Assembly (NCBI GenBank): GCA_041659285.1
Contig: JBAZYO010000005.1
Span: 186,001-250,000, forward strand
DNA from: Vicinamibacterales bacterium
GTDB lineage: Bacteria; Acidobacteriota; Vicinamibacteria; Vicinamibacterales; UBA2999
Direction: 5' to 3'
DNA: 64,000 nt
In this document: piece by piece, positions 41,306 through 50,020 of the stretch
How positions within the stretch are numbered: position 1 is the stretch's first letter
Layout of the letters: each line of letters starts with the position of its first letter
Notes under the pieces: model-generated
The model's database searches: none
Seen by the model: the letters and a program-made list of their open reading frames with translations, nothing else
What the model was told of the DNA's origin: nothing
Translations under genes and position numbers: made by a program

Positions 41306-43042
41306 ATGACTCTCAATGGTTGGTTCCAAATCGCCTTGTTCCTCGCCGCGATTGCGGCGGTGACCGTGCCGCTCGGCCGGTTCATGGTGCGCGTGTTCGC
41401 GCGGGAGCGGACCTGGCTCGACCCCGTCCTGCGCCCGCTCGAACGCCTGATCTACCGGCTCACCGGCGTCAACGAGACGCACGAGATGCGGTGGACCGAG
41501 TACGGCCTGGCGATGCTCGCCTTCAGCGTGGTGTCGATGCTGGTGCTGTATGCGATGCAGCGCCTGCAGGCCGTGCTGCCGTTCAACCCGCAGGCGCTCG
41601 CGGCCGTGGGGCCCGACCTCGCGTTCAACACCGCGGCCTCGTTCACCACGAACACCAACTGGCAGTCGTACGTCGGCGAGACGACGATGAGCTACTTCAC
41701 GCAGATGGCGGGGCTGGCGTATCACAACTTCATGTCGGCGGCCGTCGGCATTGCCCTGGCGATCGCGTTCATCCGCGGCATTGCCTCGCGCGAGAAGGAC
41801 ACGCTGGGCAACTTCTGGGTCGACATGACCCGCGCCACGCTGTGGGTGCTGCTGCCGTTCTGCATCGTCGGCGCCCTGGCGCTCGTGTCGCAGGGTGTGG
41901 TGCAGAACCTGAAGCCTTATGACCGCGTGCAGCTGGTTGATCCCCAGGGCGACGTCAAAGAGCAGGTCATCGCGCAGGGCCCGGTGGCGTCGCAGGAGGC
42001 AATCAAGGAGTGGGGCACCAACGGCGGCGGCTTCTTCAACGCCAACAGCGCCCATCCGTATGAGAACCCGACGCCGTTCACGAACTTCATCGAGATGTTC
42101 GCGATCTTCGCGATCTCCTCCGGCCTCACCTACACGCTGGGATCCATGACGAAGTCGCCCCGCCACGGCTGGGCCGTGTGGGCCGCCATGGCCTTCCTGT
42201 TCCTGGCCGGTGTCACCACCGCGTACTGGGCGGAGGCCGCCGGCAATCCCCTGCTGGCCGGGACCGACCAGACGGCAGGTGCGATGTGTCCGGGTGGGAA
42301 CATGGAAGGAAAGGAGGCGCGGTTCGGCATCGCCAACTCGGCGCTCTTCGCCACCGTCACGACCGACGCCAGCTGCGGCGCCGTCAACGGCATGCACGAT
42401 TCGTTCACGCCGATTGGCGGCCTGGTGCCGCTCGTCAACATGATGCTCGGCGAGGTGATCTTCGGCGGCGTCGGCGCGGGCATGTACGGCATTCTCATCT
42501 TCGTCGTGCTCTCGGTCTTCATCGCCGGCCTGATGGTCGGCCGCACGCCGGAGTATCTCGGCAAGAAGATCGAGGCGTTCGACGTGCAGATGGCGATGCT
42601 CGCCGTGCTGGTGTTCCCGCTCACCATCTTGGTGTTCACCGGCATCTCCGCGGTGTCGCCTGACTTCGGGACGTCCAGCATCTGGAACCCCGGCCCGCAC
42701 GGACTGTCGGAAATGCTCTATGCCTACACGTCCGGCACCGCGAACAACGGGTCGGCGTTTGCCGGCATCTCCGCTAACACCAAGTGGTACAACGTCACGC
42801 TCGGCATCGCGATGCTGCTCGGCCGGTTCATGATCATCATCCCGATGCTGGCCCTGGCCGGCAACCTCGGGCGCAAGAAGCTGGTGCCGCCGTCGCTGGG
42901 GACGTTCCCGGTGACCACGCCGCTCTTCACGGCGCTGCTCGTCGGCGTGATTCTCATCGTCGGCGTCCTGACGTTCTTCCCCGTGCTGAGCCTCGGCCCG
43001 ATCGTCGAGCACTTCCTCATGCGCGCGGGAACCACGTTCTGA
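41306..43042 (+). CDS. kdpA: K+-transporting ATPase subunit KdpA
   Basis: A 578-residue channel-like membrane subunit. Selectivity segments of the four pseudo-repeats are visible: TNTNWQSYVGE, GTNGGGFFNANSAHPYENPT and GTANNGSAFAG. The N-terminus GRFMVRVFARERTWLDPVL is typical. K+ enters here and is passed to KdpB. The start ATG 41306 follows kdpF by one base; kdpB starts 26 bases after the stop. Confidence 0.97.
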   Translation: MTLNGWFQIALFLAAIAAVTVPLGRFMVRVFARERTWLDPVLRPLERLIYRLTGVNETHEMRWTEYGLAMLAFSVVSMLVLYAMQRLQAVLPFNPQALAAVGPDLAFNTAASFTTNTNWQSYVGETTMSYFTQMAGLAYHNFMSAAVGIALAIAFIRGIASREKDTLGNFWVDMTRATLWVLLPFCIVGALALVSQGVVQNLKPYDRVQLVDPQGDVKEQVIAQGPVASQEAIKEWGTNGGGFFNANSAHPYENPTPFTNFIEMFAIFAISSGLTYTLGSMTKSPRHGWAVWAAMAFLFLAGVTTAYWAEAAGNPLLAGTDQTAGAMCPGGNMEGKEARFGIANSALFATVTTDASCGAVNGMHDSFTPIGGLVPLVNMMLGEVIFGGVGAGMYGILIFVVLSVFIAGLMVGRTPEYLGKKIEAFDVQMAMLAVLVFPLTILVFTGISAVSPDFGTSSIWNPGPHGLSEMLYAYTSGTANNGSAFAGISANTKWYNVTLGIAMLLGRFMIIIPMLALAGNLGRKKLVPPSLGTFPVTTPLFTALLVGVILIVGVLTFFPVLSLGPIVEHFLMRAGTTF

Positions 43043-43068
43043 AGGCAGAAGGCAAAAGGAACTGAATC

Positions 43069-45108
43069 GTGGCAAAGACACAGAAACTCAGCATCTGGGA
43101 TCCGGCGCTGGTTGGCGCGGGCGTCGTCGACGCCCTGCGCAAGCTGAATCCCCGCGTGATGATCAAGAACCCCGTCATGTTCGTGGTCGAAATCGGCGCT
43201 GCCCTGACGACCGTCCTGCTCGTCCGCGACCTGGTATCCGGCGGCAGCAGCATCGGTTTCGAGCTGCAGATCACGTTGTGGTTGTGGGCGACGGTCCTGT
43301 TCGCCAACCTGGCGGAAGCCATGGCCGAGGGCCGGGGCAAGGCCCAGGCTGACACGCTGCGGAAAGCGCGCACCGAAACCGTGGCCAACCGGCTGACCTC
43401 GTCGGGCACGACCGAGACGGTGCCAGCTGCATCCCTGCGGTCAGGCGACGTCGTGCTGGTGAAGGCGGGGGAGTTCATTCCGTCGGACGGCGAGATCGTC
43501 GAAGGTGTGGCGTCGGTGGACGAGTCGGCCATCACCGGTGAATCGGCGCCGGTCATTCGCGAGGCCGGCGGCGATCGCTCGGCCGTTACCGGCGGCACGC
43601 GGGTGCTGTCGGATTGGATCAAGGTGAAGGTCACGGCCGATCCCGGACACACGTTCCTCGATCGCATGATCGCGCTCGTGGAAGGCGCCGAGCGGCAGAA
43701 GACGCCGAACGAAATCGCGCTCAACATCCTGCTGGCGGGCCTGACCATCGTCTTCCTGATGGCGGTGGTCACCCTGCAACCGTTCGCGGTCTACGCCAAC
43801 GCACCGCAATCGGTGTTCGTCCTGGTGTCGCTGCTCGTCTGCCTGATCCCGACCACCATTGGCGGCCTGCTGTCGGCGATTGGCATTGCCGGCATGGACC
43901 GGCTGATTCAGCACAACGTGCTGGCGATGTCGGGCCGGGCCGTCGAGGCCGCCGGCGACGTGCACACGCTGCTGCTGGACAAGACCGGGACCATCACGCT
44001 CGGCAACCGGCAGGCCAGTGAGTTCATCCCGCTGCCCGGCGTCACCGAGGCGATGTTGGCCGACGCCGCGCAGCTGGCGTCACTGGCGGACGAGACGCCC
44101 GAGGGAAGGTCGATCGTGGTCCTGGCCAAGCAGAAATACGGCATTCGGGGACGGGATCTCGCCGCGCATGCCGCCGCCTTCGTGCCGTTCACCGCGCAGA
44201 CGCGCATGTCGGGCGTGGATCTGGATGGACGCGAGATCCGCAAGGGCGCGGCGGACTCCGTGGCCAGGTACGTTGCGGCCAACGGCGGCACGGCGTCACC
44301 CGAACTGAACGCGATTGTCGAGCGGATTGCCCGCGCCGGCGGCACGCCGCTGGTGGTGGCCGAACGGAACCGCGCCCTGGGCGTCATCCACCTCAAGGAC
44401 GTGATCAAGGGCGGCATGCGCGAGCGGTTCGCGGCCCTTCGCGCCATGGGCATCAAGACGGTGATGATCACGGGTGACAACCCGTTGACCGCCGCGGCGA
44501 TTGCCAGCGAGGCGGGCGTCGACGACTTCCTCGCCGAGGCCACGCCGGAAGACAAGATGGCGCTGATCAAGCAGGAGCAGCGCGCCGGCAAGCTCGTCGC
44601 CATGACCGGCGACGGTACCAATGACGCCCCGGCACTGGCCCAGGCCGACGTCGGTGTGGCGATGAACACCGGGACCCAGGCCGCCAAGGAAGCCGGCAAC
44701 ATGGTGGACCTCGACTCCAACCCGACCAAGCTGATCGAGATCGTCGAGATCGGCAAGCAGTTGCTGATGACCCGCGGCACGCTGACGACCTTTTCCATCG
44801 CCAACGATGTGGCGAAGTATTTCGCGATCATCCCGGCGATGTTCCTGGTGGCGTACCCCTCGCTCGGCGCGTTGAACATCATGCGCCTGCAGACACCGGA
44901 GTCGGCGATTCTCTCGGCGGTGATCTTCAACGCCCTGATCATCATCGCCCTCGTGCCGTTGGCGCTGAAAGGCGTGCAATTCAAGCCGTTGAGCGCCGCG
45001 GCGCTGTTGCGCCGCAACCTGCTGGTTTATGGTCTCGGCGGCATCATCGCGCCGTTTGTCGGCATCAAGCTCATTGACATGCTCATCACCGCGATTGGAT
45101 TGGCGTAA
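43069..45108 (+). CDS. kdpB: K+-transporting ATPase subunit KdpB
   Basis: A 679-residue P-type ATPase. Phosphorylation motif LLLDKTGTITLGNRQA, TGES in ITGESAPVIRE, and hinge MTGDGTNDAPALAQADVGVA are all intact. The Ser that is phosphorylated for inhibition in E. coli (TGES loop) is conserved. GTG start at 43069 with AAAAGGA upstream. Two bases separate it from kdpC. Confidence 0.97.
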   Translation: MAKTQKLSIWDPALVGAGVVDALRKLNPRVMIKNPVMFVVEIGAALTTVLLVRDLVSGGSSIGFELQITLWLWATVLFANLAEAMAEGRGKAQADTLRKARTETVANRLTSSGTTETVPAASLRSGDVVLVKAGEFIPSDGEIVEGVASVDESAITGESAPVIREAGGDRSAVTGGTRVLSDWIKVKVTADPGHTFLDRMIALVEGAERQKTPNEIALNILLAGLTIVFLMAVVTLQPFAVYANAPQSVFVLVSLLVCLIPTTIGGLLSAIGIAGMDRLIQHNVLAMSGRAVEAAGDVHTLLLDKTGTITLGNRQASEFIPLPGVTEAMLADAAQLASLADETPEGRSIVVLAKQKYGIRGRDLAAHAAAFVPFTAQTRMSGVDLDGREIRKGAADSVARYVAANGGTASPELNAIVERIARAGGTPLVVAERNRALGVIHLKDVIKGGMRERFAALRAMGIKTVMITGDNPLTAAAIASEAGVDDFLAEATPEDKMALIKQEQRAGKLVAMTGDGTNDAPALAQADVGVAMNTGTQAAKEAGNMVDLDSNPTKLIEIVEIGKQLLMTRGTLTTFSIANDVAKYFAIIPAMFLVAYPSLGALNIMRLQTPESAILSAVIFNALIIIALVPLALKGVQFKPLSAAALLRRNLLVYGLGGIIAPFVGIKLIDMLITAIGLA

Positions 45109-45110
45109 TC

Positions 45111-45686
45111 ATGATCAAACATCTCTGGACCGCAACCTTGATGACGGTGGTCACCACCGTGTTGCTGGGACTCGTCTACCCACTCGTGATCACCGGCCTG
45201 GCGCAGGTGCTGTTTCCCGACCAGGCCAACGGGCAGCTGATCGAACGCGACGGCAAGGTGATTGGCTCGCGCATCATCGGCCAGCCGTTCAGCTCGCCCG
45301 GCTACTTCTACTCGCGGCCGTCGGCCGCGGGCAGTGGCTACGACGCCGGCGCGTCGTCCGGCTCGAACCTGGGCCCGACCAACAAGAAGCTGATCGACCG
45401 CGTCGCCGCCGACGTGGCGCGGCTGCAGGCCGACAACCCGGGCGTGGCCATCCCGATCGACCTGGTGACGACCTCGGGCTCGGGGCTCGACCCGCATATC
45501 AGCCCCGCCGCTGCGATCTACCAGGTGCCGCGCGTGGCGCGCGAACGCGGCCTGGCCGAAGACATGGTCCGCCAGATGGTGGACGCGCACACCGAGGGCC
45601 GCCAGTTCGGCGTGCTGGGCGAGCCCGTGGTGAACGTGCTGATGCTGAACCTCGCCCTGGACGAGCGCGCGCCGATGCGCCGATAG
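45111..45686 (+). CDS. kdpC: K+-transporting ATPase subunit KdpC
   Basis: A 191-residue subunit with one N-terminal helix (about residues 8-30) and a periplasmic/outer domain: IGQPFSSPGYFYSRPSAAG, SSGSNLGPTNKKL, TSGSGLDPHISPAAA, all KdpC signatures. It begins two bases after the KdpB stop. The next gene (N-terminal KdpD part) starts seven bases later. Confidence 0.96.
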   Translation: MIKHLWTATLMTVVTTVLLGLVYPLVITGLAQVLFPDQANGQLIERDGKVIGSRIIGQPFSSPGYFYSRPSAAGSGYDAGASSGSNLGPTNKKLIDRVAADVARLQADNPGVAIPIDLVTTSGSGLDPHISPAAAIYQVPRVARERGLAEDMVRQMVDAHTEGRQFGVLGEPVVNVLMLNLALDERAPMRR

Positions 45687-45693
45687 TGCCGTG

Positions 45694-46842
45694 ATGCTGC
45701 CTGAACAACGCCCGTCCGCCGACGCCCTGCTGGCGCGCTTGAAAGAGCGCGACAAGGCCCGCCTGCGCATCTACATCGGCGCCGCGCCCGGCGTCGGCAA
45801 AACCTACGCCATGCTCCAGGAGGCGCACGCCCTACGCGCTCGCGGCCTGGACGTGGTCGTCGGCGTCGTCGAGACCTACGGGCGGAAAGACACCGACGCG
45901 CAGGTCAGGGACCTCGAGCAGATACCGCGCCGCGCCACCGAGTACCGGGGCGTGACGCTGGACGAGATGGATGTCGACGCCATCATCAGGCGCCACCCGC
46001 AGGTGTGCGTGGTCGACGAGCTGGCGCACACCAACATCCCCGGCAGCAAGAACGAGAAGCGCTTCCAGGACGTGAACGACATTCTTGATGCCGGCATCCA
46101 CGTGCTGACTGCCGTCAACATCCAGCATCTTGAAACGCTGAACGACGCGGTGGCGAAGGTCACCGGCGTGCGCGTCCGCGAGACGGTGCCCGATACTTTC
46201 CTCGAACGGGCCGATGAGGTGATCAACGTCGACGTGACGGTCGAGGAGCTGCGCAACCGCCTCCGCGAAGGGAAGATCTACCGGCCCGAGAAGGTCGAAC
46301 AGGCGCTCACCAACTTCTTCCGGAAGGGCAATCTTTCGACACTCCGGGAGCTGGCGCTGCGGGCGGTGGCCGACGAAGTCGGCGAGAAGGCGGCGAGCTA
46401 TCGCGCCCGCGAAGGCCTCGAGCCGGCGCAGATTCCCGAGCGGGTGATGGTGTGCATGAGTTCCAACGCGCTGGCGCCGCGCGTGCTGCGGACCGGGGCC
46501 CGCATCGCGGGGCGCCTGGGCTCCAAGTGGTACGCCGTCTACGTTGAGACACCGCGCGAGCAGCCCGGGCGCATCAAGACCGCTCATGCCGAGGCGTTGC
46601 AGCAGAACATTCGCCTGGCCGAGAGCCTCGGCGCCACGGTCGTGCGCGTCAAGGCTGATCATGCGTCCGACGGCCTGACCGCCTTTGCCCAGCGTGAAGG
46701 CATCACGCACGTCATCTTCGGGCAAAGCGCGCGTACGCGCATCGAGATTCTCTGGCGCGGATCCACGCTCAACAAGTTCCTCAGCGCCGTGCCCGACGCG
46801 GCCGTGCAAGTGGTTCCGCTGGGCGAGGTCCAGCAGCCATGA
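45694..46842 (+). CDS. KdpD N-terminal domain plus Usp domain, stand-alone
   Basis: A 382-residue soluble protein equal to the N-terminal half of KdpD. Residues ~20-230 are the KdpD domain with Walker-like GAAPGVGKTYAMLQEAH, VVDELAHTNIPGSKNEKRF and FRKGNLSTLRELALR; residues ~250-375 are a Usp domain (VMVCMSSNALAPRVLRTGAR, GITHVIFGQSARTRIEILWR). There are no membrane helices, GAF or kinase domains; these are in the gene at 37694-39193. It follows kdpC as in KdpD-containing operons and overlaps the next regulator by four bases. Truncated KdpD forms are known in cyanobacteria, but here both halves exist in one locus. Confidence 0.9.
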   Translation: MLPEQRPSADALLARLKERDKARLRIYIGAAPGVGKTYAMLQEAHALRARGLDVVVGVVETYGRKDTDAQVRDLEQIPRRATEYRGVTLDEMDVDAIIRRHPQVCVVDELAHTNIPGSKNEKRFQDVNDILDAGIHVLTAVNIQHLETLNDAVAKVTGVRVRETVPDTFLERADEVINVDVTVEELRNRLREGKIYRPEKVEQALTNFFRKGNLSTLRELALRAVADEVGEKAASYRAREGLEPAQIPERVMVCMSSNALAPRVLRTGARIAGRLGSKWYAVYVETPREQPGRIKTAHAEALQQNIRLAESLGATVVRVKADHASDGLTAFAQREGITHVIFGQSARTRIEILWRGSTLNKFLSAVPDAAVQVVPLGEVQQP

Positions 46843-47582
46843 AGAAACGCATTCTCATCGTCGAAGACGAACCCGCCATCCGCCGGCTGATGACCATGGC
46901 GCTGGAGCCAACCGGCTACGACGTCGTCACGGCCGACGACGGGCCCATGGGCCTGGCGCGATTCGGCGTCGGCGCCGGCTGGGACGCGGTGCTGCTCGAT
47001 CAACGCATGCCGGGCATGGAGGGGCTGGAAGTGTTGAGGCGGATCAAGGCGATCACCACGGCCGTGCCCGTGATCATGATCACCGCCTACCCGTCGATCG
47101 ACCTGGCGGTTGATGCCATGAAGATCGGCGCCGTCGATTTCTTGCGCAAGCCGGTGACGCCCGACATCCTGCGGTCGGCGGTCGCGGCCGCCCTGCAGGT
47201 GCGGCCCGGCTCGGCGGTCGCGGTCACGAGCGCCAAGGGCAAGGAGCGTCCCGATATCGAAATGATCACGATGAACGGGTTTCGCATCGTGCACGAAAGT
47301 TCGGACGCGGCCGACGGCCGCCATCGGTTTCTCGTCTTCTCTGGCGCGTCGGAAACCGGCGCCCCCGTTGTCGTTCAAATCAGCAAGGACGCGATGGCAA
47401 GCGTGGAACGGCTGGTCGGCCGCCCGTTCGATCCGGCGGGCCCGCACTGGGAAGTGCTCGCCGAGGACTACCTCGCCGCCTTTCTCTGGAACGACCAGCA
47501 CATTCCGACGCAGCCGATCGTGCTGAAGGACGTCACTGCCGACGACCTGAACAGCATCAACTTCTGGCCGACGGGGAAGTAG
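46839..47582 (+). CDS. Response regulator with unusual C-terminal domain
   Basis: A 247-residue protein. Residues 1-122 are a receiver (ILIVEDEPAIRRLM, Asp in AVLLDQRMPGMEG, FLRKPVTPDIL). Residues ~150-247 (MITMNGFRIVHESSDAADGR, FLVFSGASETGAPVVVQIS, WEVLAEDYLAAFLWNDQHIP) have no HTH, enzyme or known output motif. It overlaps the Usp-KdpD gene and precedes a histidine kinase, so it is likely the partner of the latter. The output domain is unrecognised. Confidence 0.8.
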   Translation: MKKRILIVEDEPAIRRLMTMALEPTGYDVVTADDGPMGLARFGVGAGWDAVLLDQRMPGMEGLEVLRRIKAITTAVPVIMITAYPSIDLAVDAMKIGAVDFLRKPVTPDILRSAVAAALQVRPGSAVAVTSAKGKERPDIEMITMNGFRIVHESSDAADGRHRFLVFSGASETGAPVVVQISKDAMASVERLVGRPFDPAGPHWEVLAEDYLAAFLWNDQHIPTQPIVLKDVTADDLNSINFWPTGK

Positions 47583-47591
47583 CAGGGCATC

Positions 47592-49121
47592 GTGTCTCTG
47601 CGGGTCCGGCTCATCGGCGCTTTCGCGATCGTGCTGGCCGCGCTGGCCGGTCTCGGCGCCTGGAGCGCATGGCGCCAGTGGGAAATGGGCGCGGTGTCCA
47701 ACCGCATCATCGCCGACAACTACGACTCGGTCGTGGCCGCGCAGGAGATGAAGGAGAGCCTGGAGCGGCAGGATTCCGCCATCCTCTTTCTGCTCGTCGG
47801 CGAACGGGTCAGGGCCGAACGGCAACTGGCCGAGCATCGGGGGCGGTTTGCGGCTGCGCTCGACCGTGCCGCTCACAACATCACGGAACAGGGCGAGCGC
47901 GAAGTGGTCGAGGCGATCATGCGCAACTTCGCCGACTACTCCCGCGGTGTCGACACGTTGGTGTCGGGATCGGCGCTGGCCGGAGGCCTGCCGAGCCGGA
48001 CGTACTTTGTCGACGCCGAGCCGCGTTTCAACCGCCTGCGCGCGGAATGCGACCAGCTGCTGACCCTCAATCAACAGGCGATGCGCCGCAAAGCCGCGGA
48101 GGCAGCCGCGATCTCCCGCGGCAACGTCGTCACGGCCGTGACGCTCGCCCTCGTTCTGACCGTCACCGGCATTGTGATCGCGGTGCTGATCGTCGGTTCG
48201 CTCCTCCGCCCAATCGGGCGCCTGACGGCGGCGACGGCGGCGGTGGCGGCGGGCGACCTGGATGTCACGGTGCCGGCCACGGGTGGCCGGGAGATCGCCG
48301 GGCTGGCGGCGGCCTTCAACGACATGGCCGGCAAGCTCCGCGACGTGCGCGATTCGAACCTCGGCGAGCTGATGCGCGCGCGCCAGGTGCTGCTCGAGAA
48401 CGTCAACCAGCTCAAGGAGATCGATCGGTTGAAGTCAGCATTCGTCGCCGCGGCGTCGCACGAACTGCGCACGCCGTTGATGAGCTTTCAGATGGGCGTG
48501 CACCTCCTGCTGGAGGACGCCGGCAACCTGACCGCGCGGCAGCTCGAGCTGCTGCATCTGTGCCGCGACGAGAGCGCCAGGCTGGTCCGGTTGTCGAGCG
48601 AGTTGCTTGACCTCTCGAAGATCGAATCGGGAGAGGCCGCGCCGCGGTTGGCGCGCATTCCGGTCGACAAGCTGCTGCACGGTGCGATCGAACCGATTCG
48701 CCTGCAGGTCGAAGCACACGACATCTCGCTCGTGGTCGAGGCGCCGGCGGGCCTGCCCGACGTGATGGCCGACCGCACGCAGATCGAACGGGTGATTGCC
48801 AACCTGCTCACCAACGCGGTGCGTGCGACCCCCGCCGGCGGCCGCATCGTCCTGAGTGCCGCGGTCGCCGGATCGCGCGTCGCGATGGCGGTCGCCGATA
48901 ATGGCTACGGCATTCCGGCGGAGTACCTCAATCGCATCTTCGTCCCATTCATCCAGGTGCCGGGGCCGCCGGCCGGCGGCGCGGGGCTCGGCCTCGCCAT
49001 CTCGCGGCGGATCGTCGAAAGCCACGGCGGACAGATGATCGTGCAATCCGAACCCGGCCGGGGCGCGACGTTCACCTTCACCTTGCCAATGGCGCCGGCG
49101 GCGCGGGAGGAGGGGTCATGA
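47592..49121 (+). CDS. Membrane sensor histidine kinase with HAMP domain
   Basis: A 509-residue kinase: N-terminal helix (residues ~5-25), a helical periplasmic sensor (~30-170), a second helix (~175-205), HAMP (LLRPIGRLTAATAAVAAGDL), HisKA with VAAASHELRTPLMSFQMGV and HATPase with NLLTNAVRATPAG, DNGYGIP and GAGLGLAIS. The sensor resembles the four-helix bundle of KinB-type kinases. GTG start at 47592. It overlaps the next gene, a lipoprotein with a similar helical composition. Confidence 0.9.
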   Translation: MSLRVRLIGAFAIVLAALAGLGAWSAWRQWEMGAVSNRIIADNYDSVVAAQEMKESLERQDSAILFLLVGERVRAERQLAEHRGRFAAALDRAAHNITEQGEREVVEAIMRNFADYSRGVDTLVSGSALAGGLPSRTYFVDAEPRFNRLRAECDQLLTLNQQAMRRKAAEAAAISRGNVVTAVTLALVLTVTGIVIAVLIVGSLLRPIGRLTAATAAVAAGDLDVTVPATGGREIAGLAAAFNDMAGKLRDVRDSNLGELMRARQVLLENVNQLKEIDRLKSAFVAAASHELRTPLMSFQMGVHLLLEDAGNLTARQLELLHLCRDESARLVRLSSELLDLSKIESGEAAPRLARIPVDKLLHGAIEPIRLQVEAHDISLVVEAPAGLPDVMADRTQIERVIANLLTNAVRATPAGGRIVLSAAVAGSRVAMAVADNGYGIPAEYLNRIFVPFIQVPGPPAGGAGLGLAISRRIVESHGGQMIVQSEPGRGATFTFTLPMAPAAREEGS

Positions 49122-49984
49122 TGGGTCTCAGATATGGCAGCGCGGTCATGCTGCTGGCGTGCGCCATCGGCTGTGCCGGTGACCCGGCACTGCGTCGCCT
49201 TTTCGAGGCGCGTCGACTCTCCGCCGATCTCTTGCAGCAGTTCACCAGCGCCGCGGATGCGACCAACCGGACAGTGATGGCGGGCGGGAACGACCTGTCG
49301 AAGAGGTCTGCGCGCCAAGCCGAGGACGCCACCGCGGCGGCGCAGCGGAACGCCGAGGCGTTGAAGCCGCTGCTCGAAAGTCTTGGCTACGCCGAGGAGT
49401 CGCGGCTGCTCGCGGAGTTCCGGCGCCGCTTCGATGACTACCGCGCGCTCGACGGCCGGATTCTCGCGTTGGCGCTCGAAGGCAGCAATGTCAAGGCGCA
49501 CGAGCAGGCGTCCGGGCCGGCCCACGAGGCCGCCAATGCCGTGCAGCAAGGCATACAAAAGGCAACCGATTCGGTTCCGGCGGACGCGATGTGGCGCGGG
49601 CGGGCGCTTGGCGCGACTGCGGTGGCGGCCGTGCGCGAAATCCAGGTGCTTCAGTTTCAGCACATTCCCGAAGACGACGACGCGGCCATGACACGACTGG
49701 AACAGCAAATGGCCGCCGCTGAAGCGGTCGCGCGCCAATCACTGCGGCAACTGGCCCTCGCGCTCCCTGCTTCCCCGCAAGCCGCGCTCGCCCAGGCACA
49801 CACCGCCTTTGATCGCTTCATCGCCCTGAATGTCGAGATCACCAGCCTGTCGCGGCGCAACAGCAACGTGCGCGCGCTGGCCCTCGCGCTGGGCGAAAAG
49901 GGCGTGCTGGCGGCGAGATGCGAGGACGGCCTCCGCGCCCTGCAAGACGCGCTCGGCAAGCGTGACGTCCGCGCCACCCGCTAG
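49118..49984 (+). CDS. Lipoprotein with predicted four-helix bundle
   Basis: A 288-residue lipoprotein: MLLAC or AIGC lipobox at residues 11-19, then long Ala/Leu/Arg-rich helices without strands (RRLFEARRLSADLLQQFTSA, QAEDATAAAQRNAEALKPLL, LAEFRRRFDDYRALDGRILA). The layout resembles the sensor bundle of MCPs and of the adjacent kinase, suggesting it presents a signal to that kinase. Overlap with the kinase gene (ATGA) supports this. No homologous family is named with confidence. Confidence 0.65.
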   Translation: MMGLRYGSAVMLLACAIGCAGDPALRRLFEARRLSADLLQQFTSAADATNRTVMAGGNDLSKRSARQAEDATAAAQRNAEALKPLLESLGYAEESRLLAEFRRRFDDYRALDGRILALALEGSNVKAHEQASGPAHEAANAVQQGIQKATDSVPADAMWRGRALGATAVAAVREIQVLQFQHIPEDDDAAMTRLEQQMAAAEAVARQSLRQLALALPASPQAALAQAHTAFDRFIALNVEITSLSRRNSNVRALALALGEKGVLAARCEDGLRALQDALGKRDVRATR

Positions 49985-50020
49985 GCTGTCGCGGCCTGGC
50001 GGTAGACGTATGCTGTCTTT

